This document shows, one piece after another, positions 1-7,613 of a DNA stretch of 37,267 bases. The DNA lies in assembly GCA_031285325.1 (NCBI GenBank), contig JAITWJ010000011.1, forward strand, positions 1 through 37,267, in the 5' to 3' direction. How positions within the stretch are numbered: the first letter of the stretch is position 1; the number at the start of each line of letters is the position of its first letter. The notes below the pieces were generated by a model, which saw nothing but the letters and a program-made list of their open reading frames with translations, was not told the origin of the DNA and ran no database searches. Source of the stretch: Bacteroidales bacterium. GTDB lineage: Bacteria; Bacteroidota; Bacteroidia; Bacteroidales; Prolixibacteraceae. The position numbers were made by a program, and so were the translations under genes.

Positions 1-786
1 CTGAGGGCTGACATAGCAGAATTGGAGGAAACAAGAGAGACCCGACAGCAGGAGATGGCGGTACTCAACCAACAAGAGCGTCAAGCCCGTACCCGTACCG
101 AACAGGCCGCCGCCGAGAAGCAACAGGCCGAAACCGAACTCGCAGGCAAGCAGTCTGAACTTCAAAAGGTCAGGGGCGAGTTGAAAACCGAGAAATTCAA
201 AAGCTCCGCTGCCGAAACGGGAACGAAGTTTGCTAACACTGTCGGCTCGCTGTTAGGTTCGTCCAAAATAGAGCGGCAACAACAGGAGATCGACATCCTC
301 AAGGCCGAGAACTACACGCTGACTATGCAACTGAACAACAAGGACACACAGATCCGCAATCTGCACCGAGACCACAGCTCCGAGATCGAGCGGCTCACGC
401 AGCCCCACGACAAGGATATGGTGGCCAAGCAGAAAGAGATTGACCGCATAACCTCGTGGTTCCCCGACATCCCGCAGATGGCCGAAACCGCCGACTACTG
501 CCGCGAGGTTGGTTTCAGCGAGGCGCAGACCGTGGAGATGTTGATGCGCAACCCCGTTCAGTACACGGGCAAGCTCCGTTCGCCCAAGAGCGGACGAAGC
601 TACGATGCCGACGGTGTTACCGCCCGCATCGAAAGACGGCAGAACTCCATCGGTTTCACCCTGACGATCAACGGTACACCCATCCTGCAATGGTTCAAAC
701 AGCAGTTCGACAAACTCAAACAGGCGGTGCGGCCACATGTCAGGCAGCCCATACAGCCGACAGGAAAGAAAGGACAGGGATTATAG
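1..786 (+). CDS. MobV-like relaxase / plasmid recombination protein, C-terminal part (5' end outside window)
   Basis: The frame is open from base 1 and ends at TAG 784-786, so only the C-terminal ~261 residues are visible. The first ~150 residues are a Glu/Gln/Lys/Arg-rich coiled coil. They are followed by a compact tail with a conserved-looking block around ITSWFPDIPQMAE and a basic, Pro-rich end. This layout matches the C-terminus of the Pre/Mob (MobV) relaxases of Bacteroides mobilizable elements, whose nicking domain is N-terminal and would lie outside the window. The assignment rests on family resemblance of the tail only, because no catalytic motif is visible. GC content and codon choice are clearly higher than in the genes downstream. 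It probably marks this end of the window as an integrated mobilizable element, with the restriction-modification genes behind it as cargo. Confidence 0.6.
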   Translation: MRADIAELEETRETRQQEMAVLNQQERQARTRTEQAAAEKQQAETELAGKQSELQKVRGELKTEKFKSSAAETGTKFANTVGSLLGSSKIERQQQEIDILKAENYTLTMQLNNKDTQIRNLHRDHSSEIERLTQPHDKDMVAKQKEIDRITSWFPDIPQMAETADYCREVGFSEAQTVEMLMRNPVQYTGKLRSPKSGRSYDADGVTARIERRQNSIGFTLTINGTPILQWFKQQFDKLKQAVRPHVRQPIQPTGKKGQGL

Positions 787-787
787 A

Positions 788-820
788 TTGTATGTCGAAG
801 GAATTTTATAACTTTGCAGA
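788..820 (+). promoter_or_regulatory. Bacteroidota-type promoter of the restriction-modification genes
   Basis: TAACTTTG at 813-820 matches the Bacteroidota -7 consensus TAnnTTTG. A TTG at 788-790 lies 22 bp upstream, near the expected -33 spacing. Transcription would start around 826-830, downstream of the ATG at 792 and about 25 nt before the ATG at 852, which favours 852 as the real start of the methylase gene. Prediction from consensus only. Confidence 0.45.
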
Positions 821-851
821 TAAACAGAGAATCTGCAAGAACGGTAACGCT

Positions 852-2780
852 ATGGCAAAGAAGGAAATACTCACTGATCTTTGGGTTTACGAACTACTCA
901 AGGAGGCGAATATAGAACTGCACCCACAAGGTAGCAGTATCAAGGATATTAGCAATGCATTGCAGTCTGCCTCAAAAGCAGGCACAGGCAATGTGGGTTT
1001 CCCCGAATATTGTGGAGTAGTCAAGGACTATGTTCTCATTATAGAAAACAAAGCTGATGTTGCTCAGCACATAAAAAGAAGTGGTGAGGGCGTAATTTGC
1101 TCTGATGTAGCAAGCGTAAAAAACTTCGCCGTAAATGGGGCTCTGTTTTATGGCAAACATTTGGCAAAACTGACTTCTTACAAAAAGATTATCGCATTCG
1201 GCGTTTCGGGCAATGCAAAACGGTACAAAATTTCTCCTGTTTTTATTGACGAGCGAGGAAATTATAAAGAGTTGGAGGATGTAGAAACTTTCACGCTCTT
1301 CAACGACAAAAACATTGACGAGTATTACACAAAAAGCATACTCAAGGAGCAGACACCAGAGGAAAAAACCACCGAGGAGGTGTTGAAAGATGCCAAAAGT
1401 CTTCACGAAGATTTGCGTAATTACGGCAGTATTCAGGACAAGGATAAGCCGCTTATCGTTTCAGGTATTCTGTTGGCGTTGCGTGAAATGGAAGATAAGA
1501 ATTTCAGCATAGAAAGTTTGACCGGAGATGAGACCATAACCGATGGCGAAAAGATTTATGAGGCCATCGAAAAAAACTTAAAAAAAGCACAAGTCTCGCC
1601 TCAAGTAAAGTTGGATAAGTTGAAAAGTCAGTTTTTAGTTATCAAAGATACCAAAGCGATAAATGAGGTTAATGAGTATTTAAAGAAGACTCCGTTAAGG
1701 CACTACACCGAGTTTTTGTACAATAACATCTATAAAAACATCAAGTATATTCAATCTCCCGAAGATTATATAGGCCGTTTTTATGGGGAATTTATGTCCT
1801 ATTCGGGTGGCGACGGTCAATCATTGGGCATAGTACTTACCCCTAAACACATTACTGATCTTTTTTGCGAACTTGCCGGACTCAAACCGACCGACAGTGT
1901 TTTCGACCCTTGTTGCGGAACTGCGGGTTTTCTAATCTCGGCAATGCACAATATGTTACAAAAGGCGAACAAGCTCGAACTGCAACGTAAAATCCGAAAA
2001 GACCAGTTGCACGGCTTGGAGTTGCAACCATATATGTTTACAATCGCCACAACCAATATGATTTTGCGAGGCGATGGTAAGAGTAATCTCGAACAGGAGG
2101 ATTTTTTGAAACAAAACGCGGCAAAGTTATGTGAAAAAGGTTGCACTGTGGGTATGATGAACCCACCATATTCGATGGGTAGTAAAAGCAATCCAAGTCT
2201 GTACGAAATCAACTTTACCGAACATCTACTCAATTCCATAACGAGGGACGGAAAGGTAATTGTTATCGTTCCGCAATCGTCAATGACGGGAAAAACCAAA
2301 GAAGAGCAGGCCACGAAGGCAAACATTCTTAAACGCCATACATTGGAGGGCGTGATCACACTCAATAAAAATACGTTCTACGGAGTGGGAACAAATCCCT
2401 GTATTGCTATTTTTACCGCAGGTGTTCCGCACGACAAAGATAAAGAGGTTAAGTTTATCAACTTCGAGAAGGACGGCTTTGAAGTACAAAAGCACAGGGG
2501 ACTTGTTGAGACTGTCGAAGCAAAGGACAAGAGGCAACACTTGTTAGATGTTTGGTTCGATCGCATTGATAGCGAAACAAAATTTTGCGTCAAAACCACA
2601 ATCGAAACCGACGATGAGTGGCTACATTCATTCTATTACTTCAATGATGAGATACCTACGGAAGCCGACTTTGAAAAAACGATGGCCGACTATCTTACCT
2701 TTGAATTCAGTATGATCATGCAGGGTCGCGGCTATTTATTTGACAATGAAAAGGATGTGAAAAATGGAATTGGCAAATAA
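852..2780 (+). CDS. BcgI-like restriction-modification subunit: nuclease domain fused to N6-adenine DNA methylase
   Basis: The product is 642 aa from ATG 852. The frame is open much further upstream, but that part overlaps the relaxase gene. An ATG at 792 is possible, though it would precede the predicted transcription start. Residues ~1-120 carry a PE...ENK arrangement (P51, E52, then E65-N66-K67) that fits a PD-(D/E)XK nuclease site. The methylase domain has the SAM-binding motif DPCCGTAGF (352-360) and the catalytic NPPY (437-440), as in HsdM-type gamma N6-adenine methylases. A nuclease and methylase in one chain of this length, followed at once by a ~350-aa specificity subunit, matches BcgI (A subunit about 637 aa, B about 341 aa, from memory). 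Such enzymes cut on both sides of a bipartite site. The alternative is an HsdM with a regulatory HSDR_N-like domain. No separate HsdR helicase is in view. Confidence 0.8.
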   Translation: MAKKEILTDLWVYELLKEANIELHPQGSSIKDISNALQSASKAGTGNVGFPEYCGVVKDYVLIIENKADVAQHIKRSGEGVICSDVASVKNFAVNGALFYGKHLAKLTSYKKIIAFGVSGNAKRYKISPVFIDERGNYKELEDVETFTLFNDKNIDEYYTKSILKEQTPEEKTTEEVLKDAKSLHEDLRNYGSIQDKDKPLIVSGILLALREMEDKNFSIESLTGDETITDGEKIYEAIEKNLKKAQVSPQVKLDKLKSQFLVIKDTKAINEVNEYLKKTPLRHYTEFLYNNIYKNIKYIQSPEDYIGRFYGEFMSYSGGDGQSLGIVLTPKHITDLFCELAGLKPTDSVFDPCCGTAGFLISAMHNMLQKANKLELQRKIRKDQLHGLELQPYMFTIATTNMILRGDGKSNLEQEDFLKQNAAKLCEKGCTVGMMNPPYSMGSKSNPSLYEINFTEHLLNSITRDGKVIVIVPQSSMTGKTKEEQATKANILKRHTLEGVITLNKNTFYGVGTNPCIAIFTAGVPHDKDKEVKFINFEKDGFEVQKHRGLVETVEAKDKRQHLLDVWFDRIDSETKFCVKTTIETDDEWLHSFYYFNDEIPTEADFEKTMADYLTFEFSMIMQGRGYLFDNEKDVKNGIGK

Positions 2781-3828
2781 GGAGTGGAAAGCTTTTAAAT
2801 TGAGTTCTATTTTTGACGTGGAACATTGCAAATGCTCTAATGTTTCTAATCTTAGAGACGGTGATGTTCCATATGTTGGTGCAACAAATAGAAATAATGG
2901 TGTATTACATTTTGTTGAATATGACGAGGATTTGATTACTAAAGGTAATTGTATTGCCTTTATTTGCGATGGCGAAGGCTCTGTTGGTACTTCAATATAT
3001 AAAAAGGAAAATTTTATCGGTTCAACCACGGTTAAAGTAGGTAGGAACGAGTTAATCAACAGCTATTCGGCATTTTTTATTACAACCATTGCTAACAAAG
3101 TTCGTTCTAAATATAATTTTGGTTTTAAGAGGAATGAGAAACATTTAAGAAATGAATTACTCATACTCCCTGTAAATGCCAAAGGCGAACCTGACTACGC
3201 CTTTATGGAAAATTATATGAAGCAAAAGGAGACAGAGCTTTTGAAGCAATACGAAAAACAGGCATCAGAAGTTGAAAGTGTTGCTCCGTTGTCAGAAAAG
3301 GAGTGGAAGGGGTTTGAAGTGGGTAAACTGTTTAATATCAGTGCAGGGCGGTCAAAAGGACTAAACCATTTGCAAAATGTGACCATGGGTGGTGTAAATT
3401 ATTTAGGGGCAACCAATTCAAATAATGGAGTTTTGGCGTATGTTGAGAAGGTAAAACAAATGATACACAAAGGAAATTCAGTCTGTTTTATCCGGAATGG
3501 CGAAGGCTCAATGGGATTTTCTATCTATAAGGCGGAAGATTTTATTGCCACATCAGATATAAGCGTGGGGTATGCCAATTTTTTGAACAAATACACAGGG
3601 CTTTTCATTACAACTGTTGCAGACAAAGTAAGGGGCAAATATAATTTTGGCTACAAGCGAAATGAAACAAGGCTTAAAAAAGAAAAAATCCTGCTCCCGA
3701 CAGCCTCGAATAATGAACCTGATTACGCCTATATGGAAAGCTATATGAAAGTTTTAGAAAGTCGAAAGATACGGCAATATTTGGAATATAAAAAACGTAA
3801 TACAAACGATTCTAAACGCGTACCTTAG
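2764..3828 (+). CDS. Specificity subunit of the BcgI-like system (two target-recognition domains)
   Basis: The product is 354 aa. Its ATG lies inside the end of the methylase gene (17-bp overlap), so the two are probably translationally coupled. The protein is an internal duplication: residues ~5-155 and ~177-331 align along their length. Paired motifs are YVGATNRNNG (37-46) with YLGATNSNNG (213-222), and KYNFGFKRNE (116-125) with KYNFGYKRNE (292-301). Each half ends in a helical Glu/Lys-rich stretch that would act as the spacer. This is the design of type I and type IIB S subunits, where each half reads one part of a split DNA site. The stretches between the paired motifs diverge, as expected if the half-sites differ. 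The recognition sequence cannot be predicted from this. Confidence 0.82.
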   Translation: MELANKEWKAFKLSSIFDVEHCKCSNVSNLRDGDVPYVGATNRNNGVLHFVEYDEDLITKGNCIAFICDGEGSVGTSIYKKENFIGSTTVKVGRNELINSYSAFFITTIANKVRSKYNFGFKRNEKHLRNELLILPVNAKGEPDYAFMENYMKQKETELLKQYEKQASEVESVAPLSEKEWKGFEVGKLFNISAGRSKGLNHLQNVTMGGVNYLGATNSNNGVLAYVEKVKQMIHKGNSVCFIRNGEGSMGFSIYKAEDFIATSDISVGYANFLNKYTGLFITTVADKVRGKYNFGYKRNETRLKKEKILLPTASNNEPDYAYMESYMKVLESRKIRQYLEYKKRNTNDSKRVP

Positions 3829-3829
3829 C

Positions 3830-5113
3830 ATGGCAAAGCAAAGAACATTAGAGGCTCGACAGGAAGATGCCGAGAAAATTCTCGTAAAAATGAACGAGCA
3901 GTCTGTTTCATTAGCCGATGTGCTCAAAAATGCGAATGCTATACTTGGTAAAATTGATAAGAAAGATAAAGAATATGAGAGACTTAATAACATCCTCAAA
4001 TCTATCAATACGACAACGAAAGCTGCGATTAAGAGTTTTGAGGCTCATAAGAAAAATATAGCGGTCAAACTTTCAGAGGCAAATAAATTCTATGACGAAA
4101 AATATGTCCCTCTTGCGAAGAAAATCAACGATCCTGCAAAGGGATTGTCTGCGACGCTAAAGACAACGGAGAAAGACTACGATACATACAAAATCAACAA
4201 GGAGAAGTGTCTCGAAAAGTTTCAAGAGATAACGAACATCGCGAAGGACAGTAGGTTTAAGTCGAAGGAGTTAGCAAATATTGAACGGGCTATTGTCAAA
4301 TTTCATAGCAAAGCAGAGGTCAGCACCACTAAAATTGGTGATTTACTGAGTGGGGCCGAAGCGACTAATAATAAAATCAATCAGATACATGCAGACATAG
4401 TAGCATTTCGAAAAACAGGTAGTGCATCAGCAAATAATATTAAAATATTCGAGAATGACTCCCAAATTCTTAAGTCTCAAATATCCGAATATCACGGAAC
4501 TGCCAGTGAAAAGCTTAGGGACATTGAACGAATATACGGGATAGCACACGAAACGGGATTGAGTGGAGAATTTGAGAAACGACGCAACGATCTTAATAAA
4601 GAAATTAAAAAATGGAAACGATGGATAATTTGGACATCAAGCATCCTTTGGGGAGGGGTTGTTGGATTTTACATTATGCAACTATGCTTGTATGATTGGG
4701 ATGTAGAAACAGCGTTTGATTTGAATTTTTACGTTAGATTTTTGATTTTCTCACCTTTGGTCTACTATCTTTATTTTGTTTCCACACAGTACAATAAGAC
4801 TCAAAAGCTACATGACAAGTATGCGTTCAAAACTACACTTGCAATGGTTATAAAGTCGCATATTGAATTGCTAACTAAACAGGGATATTTTGAAAAAGAA
4901 GAACAGTGTGATAAAATTCTTGACTTTGTTTTGGCCGGTTTTGGTAAAATATACAATGAACCATACATCGATGATAGTTACAAAATGAAAATAAAGCTTG
5001 CCAATTTTGAGGTTGATATGCAAAAGAGAATCATTGATAAATTGAGTGAGATTACGGGATATGAACATAGCAATGGTGCTGTCCAAGCTGTATTTGAAAA
5101 TAAAAATGAATAA
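3830..5113 (+). CDS. Coiled-coil protein with a central membrane hairpin, third gene of the restriction-modification run
   Basis: I do not recognise this 427-aa protein. It starts 1 nt after the stop of the specificity gene, so co-transcription is very likely. Residues 1-260 are charged, Lys/Glu-rich and almost wholly helical, predicted as a long coiled coil without a signal peptide. Two hydrophobic segments follow (about 264-286 and 300-318), separated by an acidic loop, so a membrane hairpin is likely. A cytosolic helical tail of ~110 residues ends the protein. No nuclease, NTPase or methylase motif is visible. Its place directly behind a restriction system suggests an accessory role, for example a membrane-anchored sensor or effector, but nothing in the sequence shows the function. 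GC content matches the methylase and specificity genes. Confidence 0.75.
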   Translation: MAKQRTLEARQEDAEKILVKMNEQSVSLADVLKNANAILGKIDKKDKEYERLNNILKSINTTTKAAIKSFEAHKKNIAVKLSEANKFYDEKYVPLAKKINDPAKGLSATLKTTEKDYDTYKINKEKCLEKFQEITNIAKDSRFKSKELANIERAIVKFHSKAEVSTTKIGDLLSGAEATNNKINQIHADIVAFRKTGSASANNIKIFENDSQILKSQISEYHGTASEKLRDIERIYGIAHETGLSGEFEKRRNDLNKEIKKWKRWIIWTSSILWGGVVGFYIMQLCLYDWDVETAFDLNFYVRFLIFSPLVYYLYFVSTQYNKTQKLHDKYAFKTTLAMVIKSHIELLTKQGYFEKEEQCDKILDFVLAGFGKIYNEPYIDDSYKMKIKLANFEVDMQKRIIDKLSEITGYEHSNGAVQAVFENKNE

Positions 5114-5222
5114 TTTCAACTGATTTCCATCGCCCGTTGTTCGCACAAGTGCTGAACGCTACCAACGAGCAATGGGATAGTGCGGCAATAGCGCGGTCGG
5201 CAAAGAAATATCCTCTGTTCTG

Positions 5223-5252
5223 TTGGTTTTTCGCAAACAATTCCTATCTTTG
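5223..5252 (+). promoter_or_regulatory. Outward-facing Bacteroidota-type promoter near the element end
   Basis: TTG at 5223-5225, a 19-bp spacer and TATCTTTG at 5245-5252 fit the -33/-7 consensus closely. No convincing reading frame follows. Transcription would run through the putative attachment site (5371-5384) to the hairpin at 5419-5454. In the excised circular form it would point into the other end of the element, possibly its integrase. A short non-coding transcript of about 190 nt is an alternative. Confidence 0.5.
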
Positions 5253-5364
5253 CCACTGTAAGAAGTATAGCGCAAAACGCCGCACTGCGGAATATGCAAA
5301 ATCGCTAACGCTTCCGGGTTCAGAGTTTTAAGATATTGACTATCATAGCGGTATTAGCAGGGTA

Positions 5365-5384
5365 CAAAATCCCCTCTCTCCGCT
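5365..5384 (+). other. Candidate attachment site: tRNA 3'-end-like sequence
   Basis: CCCCTCTCTCCGCT (5371-5384), preceded by AAAAT, looks like the T-arm/acceptor 3' end of a Bacteroides Ser or Leu tRNA. It is close to the NBU1 attachment core CCTGTCTCTCCGC (quoted from memory). No 5' tRNA half precedes it, so this is not a tRNA gene. The simplest reading is the right junction of an element that inserted into a tRNA gene, with the intact tRNA at the other junction outside the window. Confidence 0.45.
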
Positions 5385-5418
5385 GAAAGGCTAAGCTAAG
5401 AGCTGCCAAAAGTAAGCC

Positions 5419-5454
5419 AAGTCCTACAATATCAGACTATTGTAGGACTTTTTT
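5419..5454 (+). terminator. Rho-independent terminator
   Basis: A perfect 13-bp inverted repeat, AAGTCCTACAATA (5419-5431) with TATTGTAGGACTT (5438-5450) and a 6-nt loop, runs directly into a T-tract. It lies 35 bp after the tRNA-like end, so it may originally have ended the tRNA transcript. It would now stop outward transcription from the element. Confidence 0.85.
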
Positions 5455-5520
5455 ATTTGTAGCTGTATGCCGGAAAAGCCATCGAAAAGCCAAGGAAAGA
5501 CAGTGTTTTGGGACTAAATC

Positions 5521-5553
5521 GTGACCTATTCCACAACCGCCAAATTAGGTCAC
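5521..5553. repeat. Inverted repeat in the gap before ettA
   Basis: GTGACCTA (5521-5528) and TAGGTCAC (5546-5553) form 8-bp arms around a 17-bp loop. Just upstream, GAAAAGCC occurs at 5473 and 5484 with an 11-bp period. The stretch 5455-5629 holds no gene that I can see. It is less AT-rich than the other gaps and may be leftover mobile-element DNA. Confidence 0.4.
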
Positions 5554-5629
5554 AGAGTGTCCGAAATTGGCAGTGTGATGTCGTGATTTGGCTGTGCTGT
5601 ACATTTTTATTATTTCTGTTATTTAATTC

Positions 5630-7312
5630 TTATTCTTTCAGTTTTTTATACTTAACACGATGCGGCAAAGTATCGCCGAGACGTTTTTTGCGATTCTCTT
5701 CGTATTCAGTAAATGAACCTTCGAAAAAACATACATCTGATTCACCTTCGAAAGCGAGTATGTGAGTGGCAATGCGGTCTAAAAACCACCGGTCGTGAGA
5801 GATTATCACAGCACAGCCGGCAAAATTATCGAGGCCTTCTTCCAAGGCACGAAGCGTATTAACATCAATATCGTTGGTTGGTTCGTCCAATAACAACAAA
5901 TTCCCTTCGTCTTTTAATGCCAATGCCAAATGAAGCCTATTACGTTCACCACCCGAAAGTATTCCGCATTTTTTCTCCTGGTCGGCACCAGTGAAATTGA
6001 AACGGGCCACATATGCTCTTGAATTCACCTGCCTGTTACCAAGCATCATTATTTCCGTACCACCCGAAATTACCTCAAATACCGATTTTTCAGGATCAAT
6101 AGCTCTATGTGTTTGATCTACATAACTTATTTTTACTGTTTCGCCAATTTCTATTTTTCCAGAATCGGCTTCCAATTGTTTTATAATCAGTTTAAATAGA
6201 GTGGTTTTACCGGCACCGTTTGGTCCGATAACACCAATGATACCGGCTGGCGGAAGTTTAAAACTTAAGTCATTAAACAATGTACGGTTGTTATAACTTT
6301 TCGAAATACCTTCTACTTCTATTACTTTATCGCCAAGGCGCGGCCCGTTCGGTATAAATATTTCCAGCCGTTCTTCTTTTTGTTTAACATCTTCGTTCAG
6401 CATTTTATCGTAGGCACTCAACCGAGCTTTTGATTTTGCATGACGTGCCTTTGGAGACATGCGCACCCATTCCAACTCACGTTCAAGAGTTTTTCGCCGT
6501 TTAGAGATACCTTTTTCTTCTTGGTCGAGCCGATTTGATTTCTGTTCCAGCCACGAGGTATAATTTCCTTTCCATGGAATTCCCTGGCCACGATCAAGTT
6601 CGAGAATCCAGCCGGCTACATTGTCAAGAAAATAACGGTCGTGAGTAATACAAATTACTGTTCCTTTGTATTGCGCCAAGTGCATTTCGAGCCACTGTAT
6701 GCTTTCGGCATCAAGATGATTGGTAGGTTCGTCAAGTAAAAGCACATCAGGTTCTTGCAGCAACAAACGGCAAAGAGCAACTCTACGGCGTTCTCCTCCT
6801 GAGAGTTCGTTCACAGGTTGATCGTCGGGAGGACACTGGAGTGCATCCATGGCACGTTCAAGTTTGTTATCGAGGTTCCACGCATCCAACCTGTCTATTT
6901 TTTCCTGAAGTTCGGCCTGCTCAATCATAAGTTTGTCCATTTCGTCAGGATTTTCGTAAACTTCGGGTAAACCGAAAAGTTGGTTTATTTTCTCGAAACG
7001 ATCTAACACATCAACCGTTTCCTGCATACCTTCCTTTACAATTTCAATAACTGTTTTCGATTCGTCTAACTGTGGTTCCTGTTCGAGTAAACCAACCGAA
7101 TAGCCGGGCGAAAACACCAGTTCTCCGCTAAATACCTTATCTTGCCCTGCAATAATGCGTAACAGTGTTGATTTGCCTGAGCCGTTCAATCCTATAATTC
7201 CTATTTTGGCGCCCAGAAAAAATGAAAGTGAAATGTCTTTTATTACTGTTTTATTTGGTGGATAAGTTTTACTCACCTTGTACATGGAAAATATAATCTT
7301 CTCGTCGCTCAT
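5630..7312 (-). CDS. ettA: ABC-F translation factor EttA (energy-dependent translational throttle)
   Basis: The product is 560 aa from ATG at 7312 (MSDEK). The open frame extends 43 codons further, but that part contains the end of a repeat element, so the longer start is rejected. There are two ABC ATPase domains and no membrane segments. The first has Walker A GLNGSGKST (41-49), signature LSGGERRR (170-177) and Walker B LLLDEPTNHLD (191-201). The second repeats this with GPNGAGKTT, LSGGERNR and LLLDEPTNDID. A charged linker with ARHAKSKARLSAYDKM between the domains is the P-site-tRNA-interaction motif region typical of EttA. In E. coli this protein binds the ribosomal E site and gates the first elongation steps according to ATP/ADP. 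Length and motifs are normal, so the gene looks intact. Confidence 0.93.
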   Translation of the reverse strand: MSDEKIIFSMYKVSKTYPPNKTVIKDISLSFFLGAKIGIIGLNGSGKSTLLRIIAGQDKVFSGELVFSPGYSVGLLEQEPQLDESKTVIEIVKEGMQETVDVLDRFEKINQLFGLPEVYENPDEMDKLMIEQAELQEKIDRLDAWNLDNKLERAMDALQCPPDDQPVNELSGGERRRVALCRLLLQEPDVLLLDEPTNHLDAESIQWLEMHLAQYKGTVICITHDRYFLDNVAGWILELDRGQGIPWKGNYTSWLEQKSNRLDQEEKGISKRRKTLERELEWVRMSPKARHAKSKARLSAYDKMLNEDVKQKEERLEIFIPNGPRLGDKVIEVEGISKSYNNRTLFNDLSFKLPPAGIIGVIGPNGAGKTTLFKLIIKQLEADSGKIEIGETVKISYVDQTHRAIDPEKSVFEVISGGTEIMMLGNRQVNSRAYVARFNFTGADQEKKCGILSGGERNRLHLALALKDEGNLLLLDEPTNDIDVNTLRALEEGLDNFAGCAVIISHDRWFLDRIATHILAFEGESDVCFFEGSFTEYEENRKKRLGDTLPHRVKYKKLKE

Positions 7313-7403
7313 TTTTAAATATTTTATTTTTGGTAAAGGTAAAAAAAGTTTGGCATCGAAAATATAATAATACTGTTTACTGGTTACATTCATTTTTCTA
7401 TTT

Positions 7404-7580
7404 AGAAACTTCTTTGAATTTCGGGAAACAGGTAAAAACAATTAATAATGGACAATGGATAATTAATAACTGTTATTAATTGCTTAGGCGGGGGTAGCAT
7501 CAATTGATGAAATTATGCCCGAGGGTTCGGCGAAGGTAGCATCAACTGATGAAAGCATGCCCGACAGGCTCGGAATAACA
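7404..7580 (+). repeat. 42-bp-module element, copy A (two modules)
   Basis: The left end AGAAACTTCTTTGAATTT (7404-7421) resembles the family's 18-bp end. Next comes an AT-rich leader with a perfect inverted repeat AATTAATAA/TTATTAATT (7461-7469 / 7473-7481). Two GC-richer modules start at 7493 and 7535, exactly 42 bp apart. Module palindromes are CATCAATTGATG and CCGAGGGTTCGG, centred 21 bp apart. No right-hand inverted end is evident, so the copy may be truncated. With the ettA upstream region it fills the gap 7313-7613. Confidence 0.75.
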
Positions 7581-7613
7581 GTATGTTACACTCATAAATG
7601 CAAAATGGGTGGA

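Noticed and set aside
456-851. Upstream extension of the methylase frame, overlapping the relaxase gene
   Set aside because: The overlapping part reads as a frame shadow of the relaxase; the promoter box at 813-820 favours the ATG at 852.
5137-5331. 64-aa frame between the element's last gene and the attachment site
   Set aside because: It spans the predicted promoter and has no protein-like character; I treat the stretch as regulatory DNA.
5290-5384. Intact tRNA gene
   Set aside because: Only the 3' end looks like a tRNA; no acceptor 5' strand, D-arm or anticodon arm precedes it.
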